NCBI RefSeq assembly: GCF_023715345.1
Contig: NZ_JAMBNY010000001.1
Span: forward strand, 1,116,001-1,180,000
Length of the DNA: 64,000 nucleotides
Source of the DNA: Paenibacillus camelliae
Lineage (GTDB): Bacteria > Bacillota > Bacilli > Paenibacillales > Paenibacillaceae
Direction: 5' to 3'
Shown: positions 52,327-60,412 of the stretch, piece after piece
Layout of the letters: each line of letters starts with the position of its first letter
Position numbering within the stretch: position 1 is the first letter of the stretch
Translations under genes and position numbers: made by a program
Notes under the pieces: generated by a model
What the model was told of the DNA's origin: nothing
What the model saw: the letters and a program-made list of their open reading frames with translations, nothing else
Database searches by the model: none

Positions 52327-52488
52327 TTATTTTGCTGCTTTATATTGCTCGGCGTCCTTCTGCAAGCATTCTTCCTTCTTACAGCTCATGTAAAATACAC
52401 TAACTCTCGACGTATCCACTTCTCCAATACAATCGTTACAATGTTTGCATAAAATTGTGCCGTATAAGCTAACCTTTCGTTGTTCCAT
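52327..52488 (-). CDS. sr1P: GapA-binding peptide SR1P-like protein
   Basis: A 53-residue ORF with GAGGGG 5 bases before the ATG. The core YGTILCKHCNDCIGEVD, then VSVFYMSC, then CLQ resembles B. subtilis SR1P: a G-T-I-V-C-x-x-C opening, an acidic middle and a V-T-x-L-Y segment followed by Cys pairs. In B. subtilis SR1P is made from the dual-function RNA SR1, binds GapA and is repressed by CcpN. Here it lies near ccpN and is divergent from glpX, which supports the call. The transcript may also act as a regulatory RNA, but this cannot be seen. It is longer than the 39-residue B. subtilis peptide, with an extra C-terminal QKDAEQYKAAK. Confidence 0.72.
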   Translation of the reverse strand: MEQRKVSLYGTILCKHCNDCIGEVDTSRVSVFYMSCKKEECLQKDAEQYKAAK

Positions 52489-52670
52489 AAAAACCCCTCA
52501 TTTCATTGAATGGTTTTAGCATAAATCAGTCACAACACATCATATGAGTCCTTTACATTTAATATACACTATTTATTATATAATGCAACATAATTTTAGT
52601 CGCACAAACTAAAATGAGTAATATACACATTTTAAGCTAAATAAAAAGAAACATTTGCCAGTTACTGCAC

Positions 52671-52688
52671 ATATAGTGTACACTATAT
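52671..52688. promoter_or_regulatory. 18-bp perfect palindrome upstream of glpX, with related half-sites
   Basis: ATATAGTGTACACTATAT lies 32-49 bases before the glpX ATG. The half-site TACACTAT recurs at 52565-52572, and TACACATT at 52624-52631, between glpX and the SR1P-like gene. A TATAAT hexamer is at 52579-52584. The array is a good candidate operator, for CcpN or another regulator. Confidence 0.55.
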
Positions 52689-52719
52689 AAAAATAAACCA
52701 CACTAAAGGCGGAGAAGCA

Positions 52720-53715
52720 ATGAAATTAGAACGGGAATTATCACTTGAGATTGTTAGAGTGACAGAGCTAGCAGCATTAGCCTCAGCACCTTGGACGGGG
52801 CTGGGCGATAAAAACAATGCTGATGAGGCTGCCACAGAAGCGATGCGCGAAATGTTTGATTCCGTTTCAATGAAGGGTACTGTTGTTATAGGTGAGGGAG
52901 AAATGGATGAATCTCCGATGCTGTACATTGGAGAACAAGTTGGAACTGGACAAGGACCCGAGCTCGATGTTGCGGTTGATCCACTTGAAGGTACGGAATT
53001 AGTAGCCAAAGGGTTTAATAACGCCATGTCTGTCATCGCGGTTGCTAATAAAGGCAATCTATTACATGCACCCGATATGTATATGGAAAAGCTAGCAGTT
53101 GGTCCGGCGCTTGCAGGAAAGCTTTCTCTAATAGACCCCATTGACGTTACTTTGCGGAAAGCGTCACAGCTTCTCTCCAAGCCGCTTCATGAATTAACGG
53201 TTACGATTCTCGACAGAACAAGACATCAACGTATTATTGAACAAGTACGTGAGCTAGGTGTAAGAATTAAATTTTTGACGGCAGGAGACGTAGCTGGAGC
53301 CATTGCCCCTGCATTTCCGGAAGCAGGTGTTGATATGTACATCGGTTCAGGCGGTGCTCCCGAAGGCGTTTTAGCTGCTGCTGCACTCCGCTGCTTAAGT
53401 GGCGAGTTACAAGGCAGACTTATGCCAGAGGATTCACTTCAAGAGCAGCGCTGCTTGAGTATGGGACTAACGGATCCAAGGAAGCTGCTAACGATGGAGG
53501 ATATGATCGGCAATGGGGATGTAATATTTGCTGCGACTGGTGTTACCCCAAGTGACTTTCTTAACGGTGTACGGTATTTACCTAATCAACGCGCAGAGAC
53601 CTATTCTATGGTTATGCGTGCACAGACTAAAACTATTCGATTTATTCATTCAATCCATGATTTGGCGATGAAGCCCTATTTGCAAAAACAAATGCAGGAG
53701 CAATTTACAAGCTAA
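52720..53715 (+). CDS. glpX: Class II fructose-1,6-bisphosphatase
   Basis: A 331-residue GlpX-type enzyme that hydrolyses fructose 1,6-bisphosphate to fructose 6-phosphate in gluconeogenesis. Diagnostic blocks are GLGDKNNADEAAT, VVIGEGEMDESPMLYIGE, DVAVDPLEGTELVAKG and GSGGAPEGVLAAAALRC. GGAG precedes the ATG by 5 bases. It lies divergent from the SR1P-like gene with a palindromic operator candidate between them and upstream of ndk-ccpN, a setting suited to CcpN-type glycolysis/gluconeogenesis control. Confidence 0.96.
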   Translation: MKLERELSLEIVRVTELAALASAPWTGLGDKNNADEAATEAMREMFDSVSMKGTVVIGEGEMDESPMLYIGEQVGTGQGPELDVAVDPLEGTELVAKGFNNAMSVIAVANKGNLLHAPDMYMEKLAVGPALAGKLSLIDPIDVTLRKASQLLSKPLHELTVTILDRTRHQRIIEQVRELGVRIKFLTAGDVAGAIAPAFPEAGVDMYIGSGGAPEGVLAAAALRCLSGELQGRLMPEDSLQEQRCLSMGLTDPRKLLTMEDMIGNGDVIFAATGVTPSDFLNGVRYLPNQRAETYSMVMRAQTKTIRFIHSIHDLAMKPYLQKQMQEQFTS

Positions 53716-53803
53716 AGCTTTATTCAATCCTACGAACGAAACTTAGGCTGTTCAATAATTAATTAGAGCCTCATTAAAGGTGATACAGGGGGATTCGAGA
53801 AAG

Positions 53804-54229
53804 ATGGAGCAAACATTTGTCATGATTAAACCAGATGGTGTGCAGCATGGACTAGTCGGTACGATTATTCAACGATTCGAAAATAAAAGACTGCGTCTTG
53901 TGCGGGCAGAGCTGCGTCAGCTCACCGTAGAACAAGCTAAGGAGCATTATCGTGACTTAGCACATAAGCCTTTCTTTAACGATCTAATAGCGTTTATTAC
54001 TTCAAGTGAGGTTATGGCTATGGTGTGGGAAGGTCCTCATGCCATTAAAGCTGCACGTAGCTTGATCGGTGCTACCAATCCATTAGAGTCGCCTACAGGT
54101 ACGATTCGCGGAGATTTCGCGCTAGAGCTGGACAGCAACATCATACATGGCTCAGATAGCCTCGAAAGCGCTGAACGTGAGATTCAGCTGTTCTTTCCGA
54201 ATCTGCATCCGGCCAAGTCCGTATCTTAA
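53804..54229 (+). CDS. ndk: Nucleoside diphosphate kinase
   Basis: A 141-residue enzyme that transfers phosphate from ATP to NDPs. The phospho-His lies in SNIIHGSDS, preceded by ATNPLESPTGTIRGDF. It opens with MEQTFVMIKPDGVQ. ATG 53804 is preceded by GGGGGA at spacing 10; the GTG eight codons earlier has no site. Its length is standard. It lies between glpX and ccpN, on the same strand. Confidence 0.96.
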   Translation: MEQTFVMIKPDGVQHGLVGTIIQRFENKRLRLVRAELRQLTVEQAKEHYRDLAHKPFFNDLIAFITSSEVMAMVWEGPHAIKAARSLIGATNPLESPTGTIRGDFALELDSNIIHGSDSLESAEREIQLFFPNLHPAKSVS

Positions 54230-54302
54230 TATCTTAAACTAGACGATTACGTGATATAATGAGAAGCAATATGGTATGTGATTGGCAAGGGAGGTTATTC
54301 AT

Positions 54303-54965
54303 ATCCAGCTTACACAAAGACAAATTGACATTATTGAGTTTGTTCAGAATCAATCTCCAGTGACAAGCGATCAAATTGCGGAATACCTCAATGTGAATCG
54401 CGCCACTTTGCGTTCTGATCTTGCTGTTCTCGTCATGCTAGGCTATCTAGATGCTAAACCGAAGGTTGGCTACTTCCCTGGCAAAGCAAAAAACGAATCG
54501 AATTGGTCATCACGCTTAGAAGATATGAAGGTTCGAGATGTGCAGGGAGTTCCGTTTGTGATCTCGATGAATGCAACCGTACAGGATGCTGTCATCTCTC
54601 TGTTTTTGGAGAATGTAGGCAGCTTAATCGTAACGGATCAGCGTGGAGCACTTGCAGGAATGGTTTCACGCAAAGACCTGTTAAAAGTCACACTCGGCAA
54701 TCAATCCGCGCCAACGATGCCCGTCAGTCTTGTCATGACAAGACAACCGAAAATCGTTACCGTAGAGCCTGACGATTCCGTATTAACAGCTGCAAAAAAG
54801 CTGATGTCTAATGAAATCGGAATGCTTCCGGTTGTTCGTGTATCGGTTGATGAGGAAGGCGTAGAATACCTTGAACCGATTGGCCGGGTAACAAAAACAA
54901 CGATGACAGAAATACTGCTTAGCTTAGCTACTGAACCTTTCGCAAAGGATGGCAATAGTGTATGA
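54303..54965 (+). CDS. ccpN: CcpN-like repressor (HTH plus two CBS domains), apparently with a non-AUG start
   Basis: A 220-residue regulator: an N-terminal winged helix-turn-helix (QLTQRQIDIIEFVQ, then VTSDQIAEYLNVNRATLRSDL), followed by a CBS domain pair at about 75-200 (ISMNATVQDAVISLF; RQPKIVTVEPDDSV). CcpN represses gapB, pckA and sr1 during glycolysis in B. subtilis. The frame has no ATG near its start. AAGGGAGG (54287-54294) is 8 bases before an ATC at 54303, giving an N-terminus aligned to the usual xQLTxRQ. The in-frame TTG at 54282 lies before this site and lacks its own. It overlaps the next gene by 4 bases, as with yqzB-yqfL in B. subtilis. Confidence 0.88.
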   Translation: MQLTQRQIDIIEFVQNQSPVTSDQIAEYLNVNRATLRSDLAVLVMLGYLDAKPKVGYFPGKAKNESNWSSRLEDMKVRDVQGVPFVISMNATVQDAVISLFLENVGSLIVTDQRGALAGMVSRKDLLKVTLGNQSAPTMPVSLVMTRQPKIVTVEPDDSVLTAAKKLMSNEIGMLPVVRVSVDEEGVEYLEPIGRVTKTTMTEILLSLATEPFAKDGNSV

Positions 54966-55771
54966 AGATAGATAATCAGCACTGGATCTACATCTGCTCG
55001 GACTCCGTAGGTGAAACCGCTCAAGCGGTCGCAAAAGCAACGCTTAGACAATTTCAGATGGAAGAGATTAAACTGAAGCGCTTCTCGCAGCTTCAATATG
55101 AAGAAGAAGTTCGAGCAATTGTGCAAGAAGCAGCTTCTACTCAAGCGCTCATCATCTACACTCTAGTTCAGCCTGAGCTAAGAGAAATGATGCGACTAGA
55201 AGCAGCACTATACAATGTTCAAGCAGTGGATATTATGGGCCCGGCTATGAAAGGTTTCGTCCATACCTTCCATGATCCTCCGCGAAGAAGCCCTGAACTG
55301 CCTCATATGATGGACCAGGATTATTATCGAAGAATTGATGCGATAGAATATGCTGTTCGTAATGATGACGGGAAAAGCTTAACAGAGCTTATGCATGCTG
55401 ATATTGTGCTGATTGGGGTCTCCAGAACGTCTAAAACACCACTTAGCATTTATCTCGCTCATAAAGGCTATAAAACAGCGAATATCCCAATTGTGCCTGA
55501 GGTACAGCCACCGGATATATTGCAGCATATTGAACCGAAGCGCATTATTGGACTGACAATGAAGGCAGAGCAGCTCGTCCGCATTCGTGAAGCTAGATTA
55601 AAGGATCTCGGGCTAACCTCGGGGGCGAAGTATGCGGAGCATGCAAGAGTCGAACTAGAGCTTCAGCATGCACAGCAGTTTATGGAGCGAATCGGTTGTA
55701 CGATGATCGATGTAACAGATCGAGCCATTGAAGAAACAAGTGAAATCATTATTGAATTTTTACAGCAATAA
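54962..55771 (+). CDS. yqfL: Pyruvate,phosphate dikinase / PEP synthase regulatory protein (DUF299)
   Basis: A 269-residue bifunctional kinase/phosphorylase family protein. The P-loop GVSRTSKTPLS is at about 152-162, and the opening is IYICSDSVGETAQAVAKA. In the known family it inactivates PPDK or PEP synthase by ADP-dependent Thr phosphorylation and reactivates it by Pi-dependent dephosphorylation. In B. subtilis, YqfL modulates CcpN activity. Start and ccpN stop overlap as ATGA, so they are translationally coupled. The target enzyme is not in this window. Confidence 0.93.
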   Translation: MKIDNQHWIYICSDSVGETAQAVAKATLRQFQMEEIKLKRFSQLQYEEEVRAIVQEAASTQALIIYTLVQPELREMMRLEAALYNVQAVDIMGPAMKGFVHTFHDPPRRSPELPHMMDQDYYRRIDAIEYAVRNDDGKSLTELMHADIVLIGVSRTSKTPLSIYLAHKGYKTANIPIVPEVQPPDILQHIEPKRIIGLTMKAEQLVRIREARLKDLGLTSGAKYAEHARVELELQHAQQFMERIGCTMIDVTDRAIEETSEIIIEFLQQ

Positions 55772-55795
55772 TCTAATTAATCTAATCCTAATGCA

Positions 55796-55842
55796 AAGGC
55801 GCCTTTACCTGCCTCTCTTCCTGAGATAGGTAAAGGTGCCTT
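55796..55842 (+). terminator. Terminator of the ccpN-yqfL operon
   Basis: AAGGCGCCTTTACCT (55796-55810) pairs with AGGTAAAGGTGCCTT (55828-55842) with one G-U pair, then TTGTTTATTC follows. An inner CTC/GAG stem strengthens it. Confidence 0.8.
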
Positions 55843-55860
55843 GTTTATTCTTAGCACAGC

Positions 55861-55908
55861 GCAACAAGCTTGCGGCTACGCTGTAGAAGCATGCCGCAAG
55901 CTTGTTGC
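55861..55908. terminator. Perfect 16-bp inverted repeat after uxaA
   Basis: GCAACAAGCTTGCGGC (55861-55876) and its exact complement (55893-55908) flank a 16-base loop, 25 bases beyond the uxaA stop. There is no U-tract. It is probably the 3' end of the uxaB-uxaA message. Confidence 0.65.
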
Positions 55909-55932
55909 TAATCGTACTTATTTCATTACAGC

Positions 55933-57447
55933 CTATAATGTTACGCCATCCTTGAAGATAGCAATTTCCTTAAAGCCGTTTCGCTCATTATGCGTTAACA
56001 CGTCTCCAGATGCGATCGCGATAAGCCGCTCCCATAGATCATCGCTTAGCTGATCCATCGTACGTCCATCCAGCAGCCGCCCTGCATTAAAATCAATCCA
56101 GTTCTTTTTACGCTCTGCTAATTCACTGTTTGTCGAGATCTTAACGGTTGGAACAGGCCCGCCAAATGGTGTTCCTCTTCCTGTTGTAAATAAGACGATA
56201 TGTGCACCTGCTGCACTTAATGCCGTAACCGATACGAGATCATTGCCTGGTGCCTCAAGCAAGGTTAAGCCCTGCTGCTGTACCCGCTCCCCATAATCGA
56301 TCACATCCGTAACAATTGCATGCCCGCCTTTTTGCGTGCAGCCTAAAGATTTCTCCTCTAATGTTGTAATGCCACCTGCTTTATTGCCCGGAGAAGGATT
56401 TTCATAGATTTCCTGACCGTGGCGAATAAAGTACTCCTTAAAGCCATTAATAAGCTGAACAACACCGTGGAAAACCTCTTCGCTTGCTGCCCGCTCCATC
56501 AATATTTGTTCGGCTCCGAACATTTCAGGCACCTCGGTTAATATAGCCGATCCGCCTGCCCCAATTAATCGATCAGCCATTGCGCCAGCCAGTGGATTAG
56601 CCGTGATGCCGGACAAGCCGTCTGAGCCGCCGCATTTCAGACCAAGCTTTAAGCGTGATACTGGAACGGGCTGTCTCTGAAAGCCCTCAGCATATTCAAC
56701 GAGCTCATCAATTCGTGCTAAGGATTCTTCAATCTCATCCTCAGACTGCTGCGCCTTTACGAATTTAATCCGTCTTGGGTCATAATCACCGATTACTTGC
56801 TGGAACAGCTCGATTTGATTGTTTTCGCAGCCTAGTCCAATGACAAGAATACCCGCAGCATTAGGATGAGCCACTAATGAAGCAAGCAGCTTCTGTGTAT
56901 ACGTCAAGTCATCTCCCAGCTGCGAACAGCCATACGGATGCGCAAAATGATAGATACCATCTACTCGACCTGCGTACAGAGAAGAAGCTTGACGCGCGAC
57001 GATTTCGCATGTTTTATTGATGCAGCCTACCGTGTTAATAATCCATATCTCATTGCGAATGCCAACCTCGCCATCCTCGCGAACATACCCCATAAACGTT
57101 CGAGCTGCATCTTGTGATTGCGTCTGAATCGCTGCCGCCTGCTCTAATGCAGCGAGATTCGGCTCATATTCATAGCTTAGGATGCCCTTCAAGCCGGTGC
57201 CCATATTATGTGTATGCACCCATGCCCCGGGCTCAATCGCTGTACTTGCGACCCCAATCGAATAACCGAATTTAAGCACATGCTCACCTGCAGCAATCGA
57301 TTGCAGCGCAATTTTATGACCGAAGGGAACATCATCAAGCAATTCAAGCGATTGGCCGCCTTCAAGCGTAAGCTGCTCACCCTTCGCAAAGGCGCGAAGG
57401 GCAATGACGACACTATCCTTCTCATGAAGCTTTACCCATTCATTCAT
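55933..57447 (-). CDS. uxaA: Altronate dehydratase
   Basis: A 504-residue full-length UxaA that converts D-altronate to 2-keto-3-deoxygluconate, an iron-dependent dehydration. The N-terminal SAF domain covers about 1-95, followed by the large catalytic domain: FMGYVREDGEVGIRNEIWI, HPYGCSQLGDD, IGLGCENNQ, LKLGLKCGGSDGLSGI and FTTGRGTPFGGPVPTVKIS. Several conserved Cys lie in these blocks. Its ATG overlaps the uxaB stop (ATGA). KDG kinase and aldolase genes are not in this window. Confidence 0.95.
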   Translation of the reverse strand: MNEWVKLHEKDSVVIALRAFAKGEQLTLEGGQSLELLDDVPFGHKIALQSIAAGEHVLKFGYSIGVASTAIEPGAWVHTHNMGTGLKGILSYEYEPNLAALEQAAAIQTQSQDAARTFMGYVREDGEVGIRNEIWIINTVGCINKTCEIVARQASSLYAGRVDGIYHFAHPYGCSQLGDDLTYTQKLLASLVAHPNAAGILVIGLGCENNQIELFQQVIGDYDPRRIKFVKAQQSEDEIEESLARIDELVEYAEGFQRQPVPVSRLKLGLKCGGSDGLSGITANPLAGAMADRLIGAGGSAILTEVPEMFGAEQILMERAASEEVFHGVVQLINGFKEYFIRHGQEIYENPSPGNKAGGITTLEEKSLGCTQKGGHAIVTDVIDYGERVQQQGLTLLEAPGNDLVSVTALSAAGAHIVLFTTGRGTPFGGPVPTVKISTNSELAERKKNWIDFNAGRLLDGRTMDQLSDDLWERLIAIASGDVLTHNERNGFKEIAIFKDGVTL

Positions 57448-58949
57448 CCCTTATATTCCTCCCATCGCATGAGAATTGCCGTTAGCTGGTCTGCAATTTG
57501 CGGATAATGCCCATTCACATTCAAGCCCCATAATGCTTCAAGCTCCAACAGCTGTACAACAGCCGCCTGCAGTGATGCCCCAGTTCTAGTCGCCAAGTGA
57601 CTACTCCAAGCTTGTTCTATGATCTCTAGTAAGGACTGATCATCGCGTGGCACATACGAAGCTCCTGCAAAGGTTCTGCCTTCATAGCCAGCATCGCCTT
57701 TCCTCACTTGATAGTACCGCAGCAAGGCAGCAAAAGCGGTAGCTAGCCCATCTGGAAGCTTAGCATCCTTTTCAAGATAATAATGTATGGCTGGGAAAAG
57801 TCTCGTTTTGAATTTGCTTAAGCTGTTCATTGCAATATCTGATAATCGATGCTGAATAAACGGATTCAAAAACCGCTCGTACACTTCTCCAGCATATTGC
57901 TTCAAAGCTTCGTCCTCATAAGGCAAAGTCGGAATAATCTCCTGCTCAACCGTTCGCTTAATAAGCTCCGATGTGTGCTCCTGCTCCATCGTCACTCGAA
58001 CCTCTTCTAGCCCCTGCAATAGACCGTATAGCGCCATAAAGGTATGTGCTCCATTCAGTATGCTTACCTTTCGCTGCTGATACGGCTTTAGATTATCTAC
58101 CCACAGCACGTTAAGACCCGCCTTATGCAATGGCAGCTCCTCCGCTAAGCTTTGATCTCCTTCAATCGCCCATAAATGGTAGGGCTCAGCTGTAGTCAGC
58201 ATCGGATCTCGGTAGCCCCACTCTTCGAACCACGCCTCTGCCTGCTCCTGCTTCGGATAGCCAGTTACGATGCGGTCGACTAATGAATTTAGGAAGTAAT
58301 TATGCTCCAATACCCATTGCCTAAATGCATCTGGCAGCTGCCAATCATCACAATATTTTAGAATGCATTCGCGAAGCGTATCACCATTACGCTCTAATAG
58401 CTCGCATGGCAAGCAGATTAATCCGCGATCAGCAGCTCCTTGAAACGCCTCGTATCTATGATATAAAAATCGTGTAAGCTTACCCGGATAGGATGCGATC
58501 GGCTCATGCTCTGTCCAAGCTTCAGGCTGATAAACAAGCCCTGCTTCTGTCGTGTTCGAGACGACAATTCTTAACTCAGGGACTTCTGCTAGCGATAGAA
58601 ACCGCTTCCAATCCGAGTAAGGATCGAATACCTGTGAGAAAACATTCAGCACTTCAGCACGCTCCACTGTAGCGCCATTCTCAAGTCCGCGTGTCACTAA
58701 TGTATATAATCCTTCTTGGCTTGCTAGCGCCTCAATCTTCGGCTTACCGCTTGGACGCGGCTGCACGACTGCAATGCTTCCATCATATAGCCCTTGCTTA
58801 CGACTTTCATGAATCATCCAATTAAAAAAGCCGCGTAAGAAATTGCCCTCACCGATTTGCAATACGGTAACTGGAGCCTCACTAAGCTTCTCATAAGCAG
58901 AGGCTTGCTCCTTATTAAGCATTTTTTGAGTTAGCTGCTGTAACACCAT
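57444..58949 (-). CDS. uxaB: Tagaturonate reductase (altronate oxidoreductase)
   Basis: A 501-residue mannitol-dehydrogenase-family enzyme. The Rossmann motif is VLQIGEGNFLRGFFNWMI; the catalytic region is LHKAGLNVLWVDNLKPYQQRKVSILNGAHT (LNGAHT marks the family's active-site Asn/His). It reduces D-tagaturonate to D-altronate with NADH. ATG 58949 has AAGGAG at spacing 9; the GTG six codons earlier overlaps that site. It forms an operon with uxaA, divergent from an AraC gene. Confidence 0.93.
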   Translation of the reverse strand: MVLQQLTQKMLNKEQASAYEKLSEAPVTVLQIGEGNFLRGFFNWMIHESRKQGLYDGSIAVVQPRPSGKPKIEALASQEGLYTLVTRGLENGATVERAEVLNVFSQVFDPYSDWKRFLSLAEVPELRIVVSNTTEAGLVYQPEAWTEHEPIASYPGKLTRFLYHRYEAFQGAADRGLICLPCELLERNGDTLRECILKYCDDWQLPDAFRQWVLEHNYFLNSLVDRIVTGYPKQEQAEAWFEEWGYRDPMLTTAEPYHLWAIEGDQSLAEELPLHKAGLNVLWVDNLKPYQQRKVSILNGAHTFMALYGLLQGLEEVRVTMEQEHTSELIKRTVEQEIIPTLPYEDEALKQYAGEVYERFLNPFIQHRLSDIAMNSLSKFKTRLFPAIHYYLEKDAKLPDGLATAFAALLRYYQVRKGDAGYEGRTFAGASYVPRDDQSLLEIIEQAWSSHLATRTGASLQAAVVQLLELEALWGLNVNGHYPQIADQLTAILMRWEEYKG

Positions 58950-59099
58950 TAGATTCATCTCCTTCACGGGAGGTATTTGTTTCCTTCATTATAGATAACA
59001 AATATGATTCAAGAAATAGCTAATTTGATCATAATTGTACTCGATCTTGATCTCTGATAGACTTAGCTCATAACAAACATAACGTCGGGGTGGTTTTCT

Positions 59100-59966
59100 A
59101 TGAATCCTTATCGTAAGCGATTCCAGTTTGATGGCGAGTTTCCATTCGAATATGTGTACCATGATGTTAAAAGCGCGCAAAATGAGCTGCCCGATCATGT
59201 TCATGACTGGTATGAATTCGTTTATGTCTATTCCGGACGGGGGACGTTTTTTATAGACCATATCTTTTATGATGCTGAGCCTGGCGATATCTTTTTAATA
59301 CCAGGCAACACGCTGCATCGCTCCTTCCCTGTTGAGGACGATCCCAAACGTTCTACTGCGCTATTTTTCAGTGCTACCCTCATACATGCTGCTTCACTTG
59401 GTGACGCCTTTACTTACTTACAGCCTTTCGAGGCGGCCAAACGTAATCAAAGCTACCGCTTATCGCTTCCTGCAGATGCACAGGAGAGAATCATAGCAAT
59501 TCTTGACCAAATTCACGAGGAGCATAGTGAAGCTAAAGTCGGCTATAGGCAAGCTATTAGACTGCATATTCAGCACATCTTACTGCTGCTAGGCAGATTT
59601 GATCTGCAAACGATAGACTCGCAGCAGGCAAGACATAATAGCTCGATGATGCCTGAGTGGATGACGGATGTACTCTCCTATGCTGATGCGCATCCTGAAG
59701 CGGATTTAAGCTTATCTGCTTTAGCTCGACATGCTGCGGTCACACCCTCGCATTTCTCAAGAGTGTTTAAGCGACTAACAGGCATGAATGTCACAGATTA
59801 CGTGACCGCGAAACGAGTGATGCGTGCCAAGGAGCTCATCCAGCAAAGCCATATGAGCATTTCGGAAATTGCTGAGCAATGTGGGTTTGGCAGCATTACA
59901 CATTTTCATCGCAAATTCAAGGCTCTAACAGGTATGACACCTGCACAGTATAAGCGACACGAATGA
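59100..59966 (+). CDS. AraC-family regulator (divergent to uxaBA)
   Basis: A 288-residue regulator with a cupin domain at about 15-110 (DHVHDWYEFVYVYSGRGTFFI, IPGNTLHRSF) and a C-terminal double helix-turn-helix (LSALARHAAVTPSHFSRVFK; IAEQCGFGSITHFHRKFK). Its start is preceded by GGGGTGG. It lies 150 bases from the divergent uxaB start and is the probable regulator of galacturonate catabolism in response to a uronate or intermediate. It is less like the 46836 and 51386 regulators than they are like each other. Confidence 0.89.
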   Translation: MNPYRKRFQFDGEFPFEYVYHDVKSAQNELPDHVHDWYEFVYVYSGRGTFFIDHIFYDAEPGDIFLIPGNTLHRSFPVEDDPKRSTALFFSATLIHAASLGDAFTYLQPFEAAKRNQSYRLSLPADAQERIIAILDQIHEEHSEAKVGYRQAIRLHIQHILLLLGRFDLQTIDSQQARHNSSMMPEWMTDVLSYADAHPEADLSLSALARHAAVTPSHFSRVFKRLTGMNVTDYVTAKRVMRAKELIQQSHMSISEIAEQCGFGSITHFHRKFKALTGMTPAQYKRHE

Positions 59967-59972
59967 TCACAA

Positions 59973-60029
59973 AAGAAGCCTGCTCTGATATGGTTGCTGC
60001 ATGCACCATATGCTCGAAGCAAGCTTCTT
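59973..60029 (+). terminator. Terminator after the AraC gene
   Basis: AAGAAGC (59973-59979) pairs with GCTTCTT (60023-60029), with inner TGCT/AGCA and ATGGT/ACCAT stems, then TTGTTCATTTTC. It ends 54 bases from the convergent DUF59 stop codon. Confidence 0.65.
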
Positions 60030-60082
60030 GTTCATTTTCATATAAGCCGCATAGGATTCGTACATCCTTATGCTAGAATCTA

Positions 60083-60373
60083 TTAACAGCCTAGCATATC
60101 CTTTGCCCAATCTGACATTTTACTCGGGTTCCATGCAGGCTCCCATACGACATCGACTTCAATCTTCGGTTTTTCATCCTTTAACACCCACTCGACTGCG
60201 CCTACGATTGTGTCATGCATCGGGCAGCCTGGCGTCGTTAACGTCATGCGAACGTAAAGCTTATCTGTTTCTTCACGAACTTCATAAATTAGTCCCAGGT
60301 CAACGACGTTAATGCCGAGCTCAGGATCATATACCTCCTTGAGGAGGGTGAGGTAGTGTTCATCATTAACCAT
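60083..60373 (-). CDS. DUF59/MIP18-family metal-sulfur cluster assembly protein (YitW/PaaD-like)
   Basis: A 96-residue protein. It has the family pattern VYDPELGINVVDLGLIY followed by LTTPGCPMHDTI with the conserved Cys, and the C-terminal EPAWNPSKMS. Homologues such as SufT and PaaD help mature iron-sulfur proteins. ATG 60373 has GGAG at spacing 9; the ATG three codons earlier abuts the site. It is the last same-strand gene after the nir-linked cluster but is separated from it by a 297-bp repeat-bearing gap, so it may have its own promoter. Confidence 0.88.
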   Translation of the reverse strand: MVNDEHYLTLLKEVYDPELGINVVDLGLIYEVREETDKLYVRMTLTTPGCPMHDTIVGAVEWVLKDEKPKIEVDVVWEPAWNPSKMSDWAKDMLGC

Positions 60374-60412
60374 TAATCTCATCTCCTTTTATATAGGTAA
60401 TTCAAAATATTT

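Noticed and set aside
52683..53180. A 165-codon open frame antisense to glpX
   Set aside because: Low-complexity Ser/Pro-rich translation that follows codon structure of glpX; no start signal.
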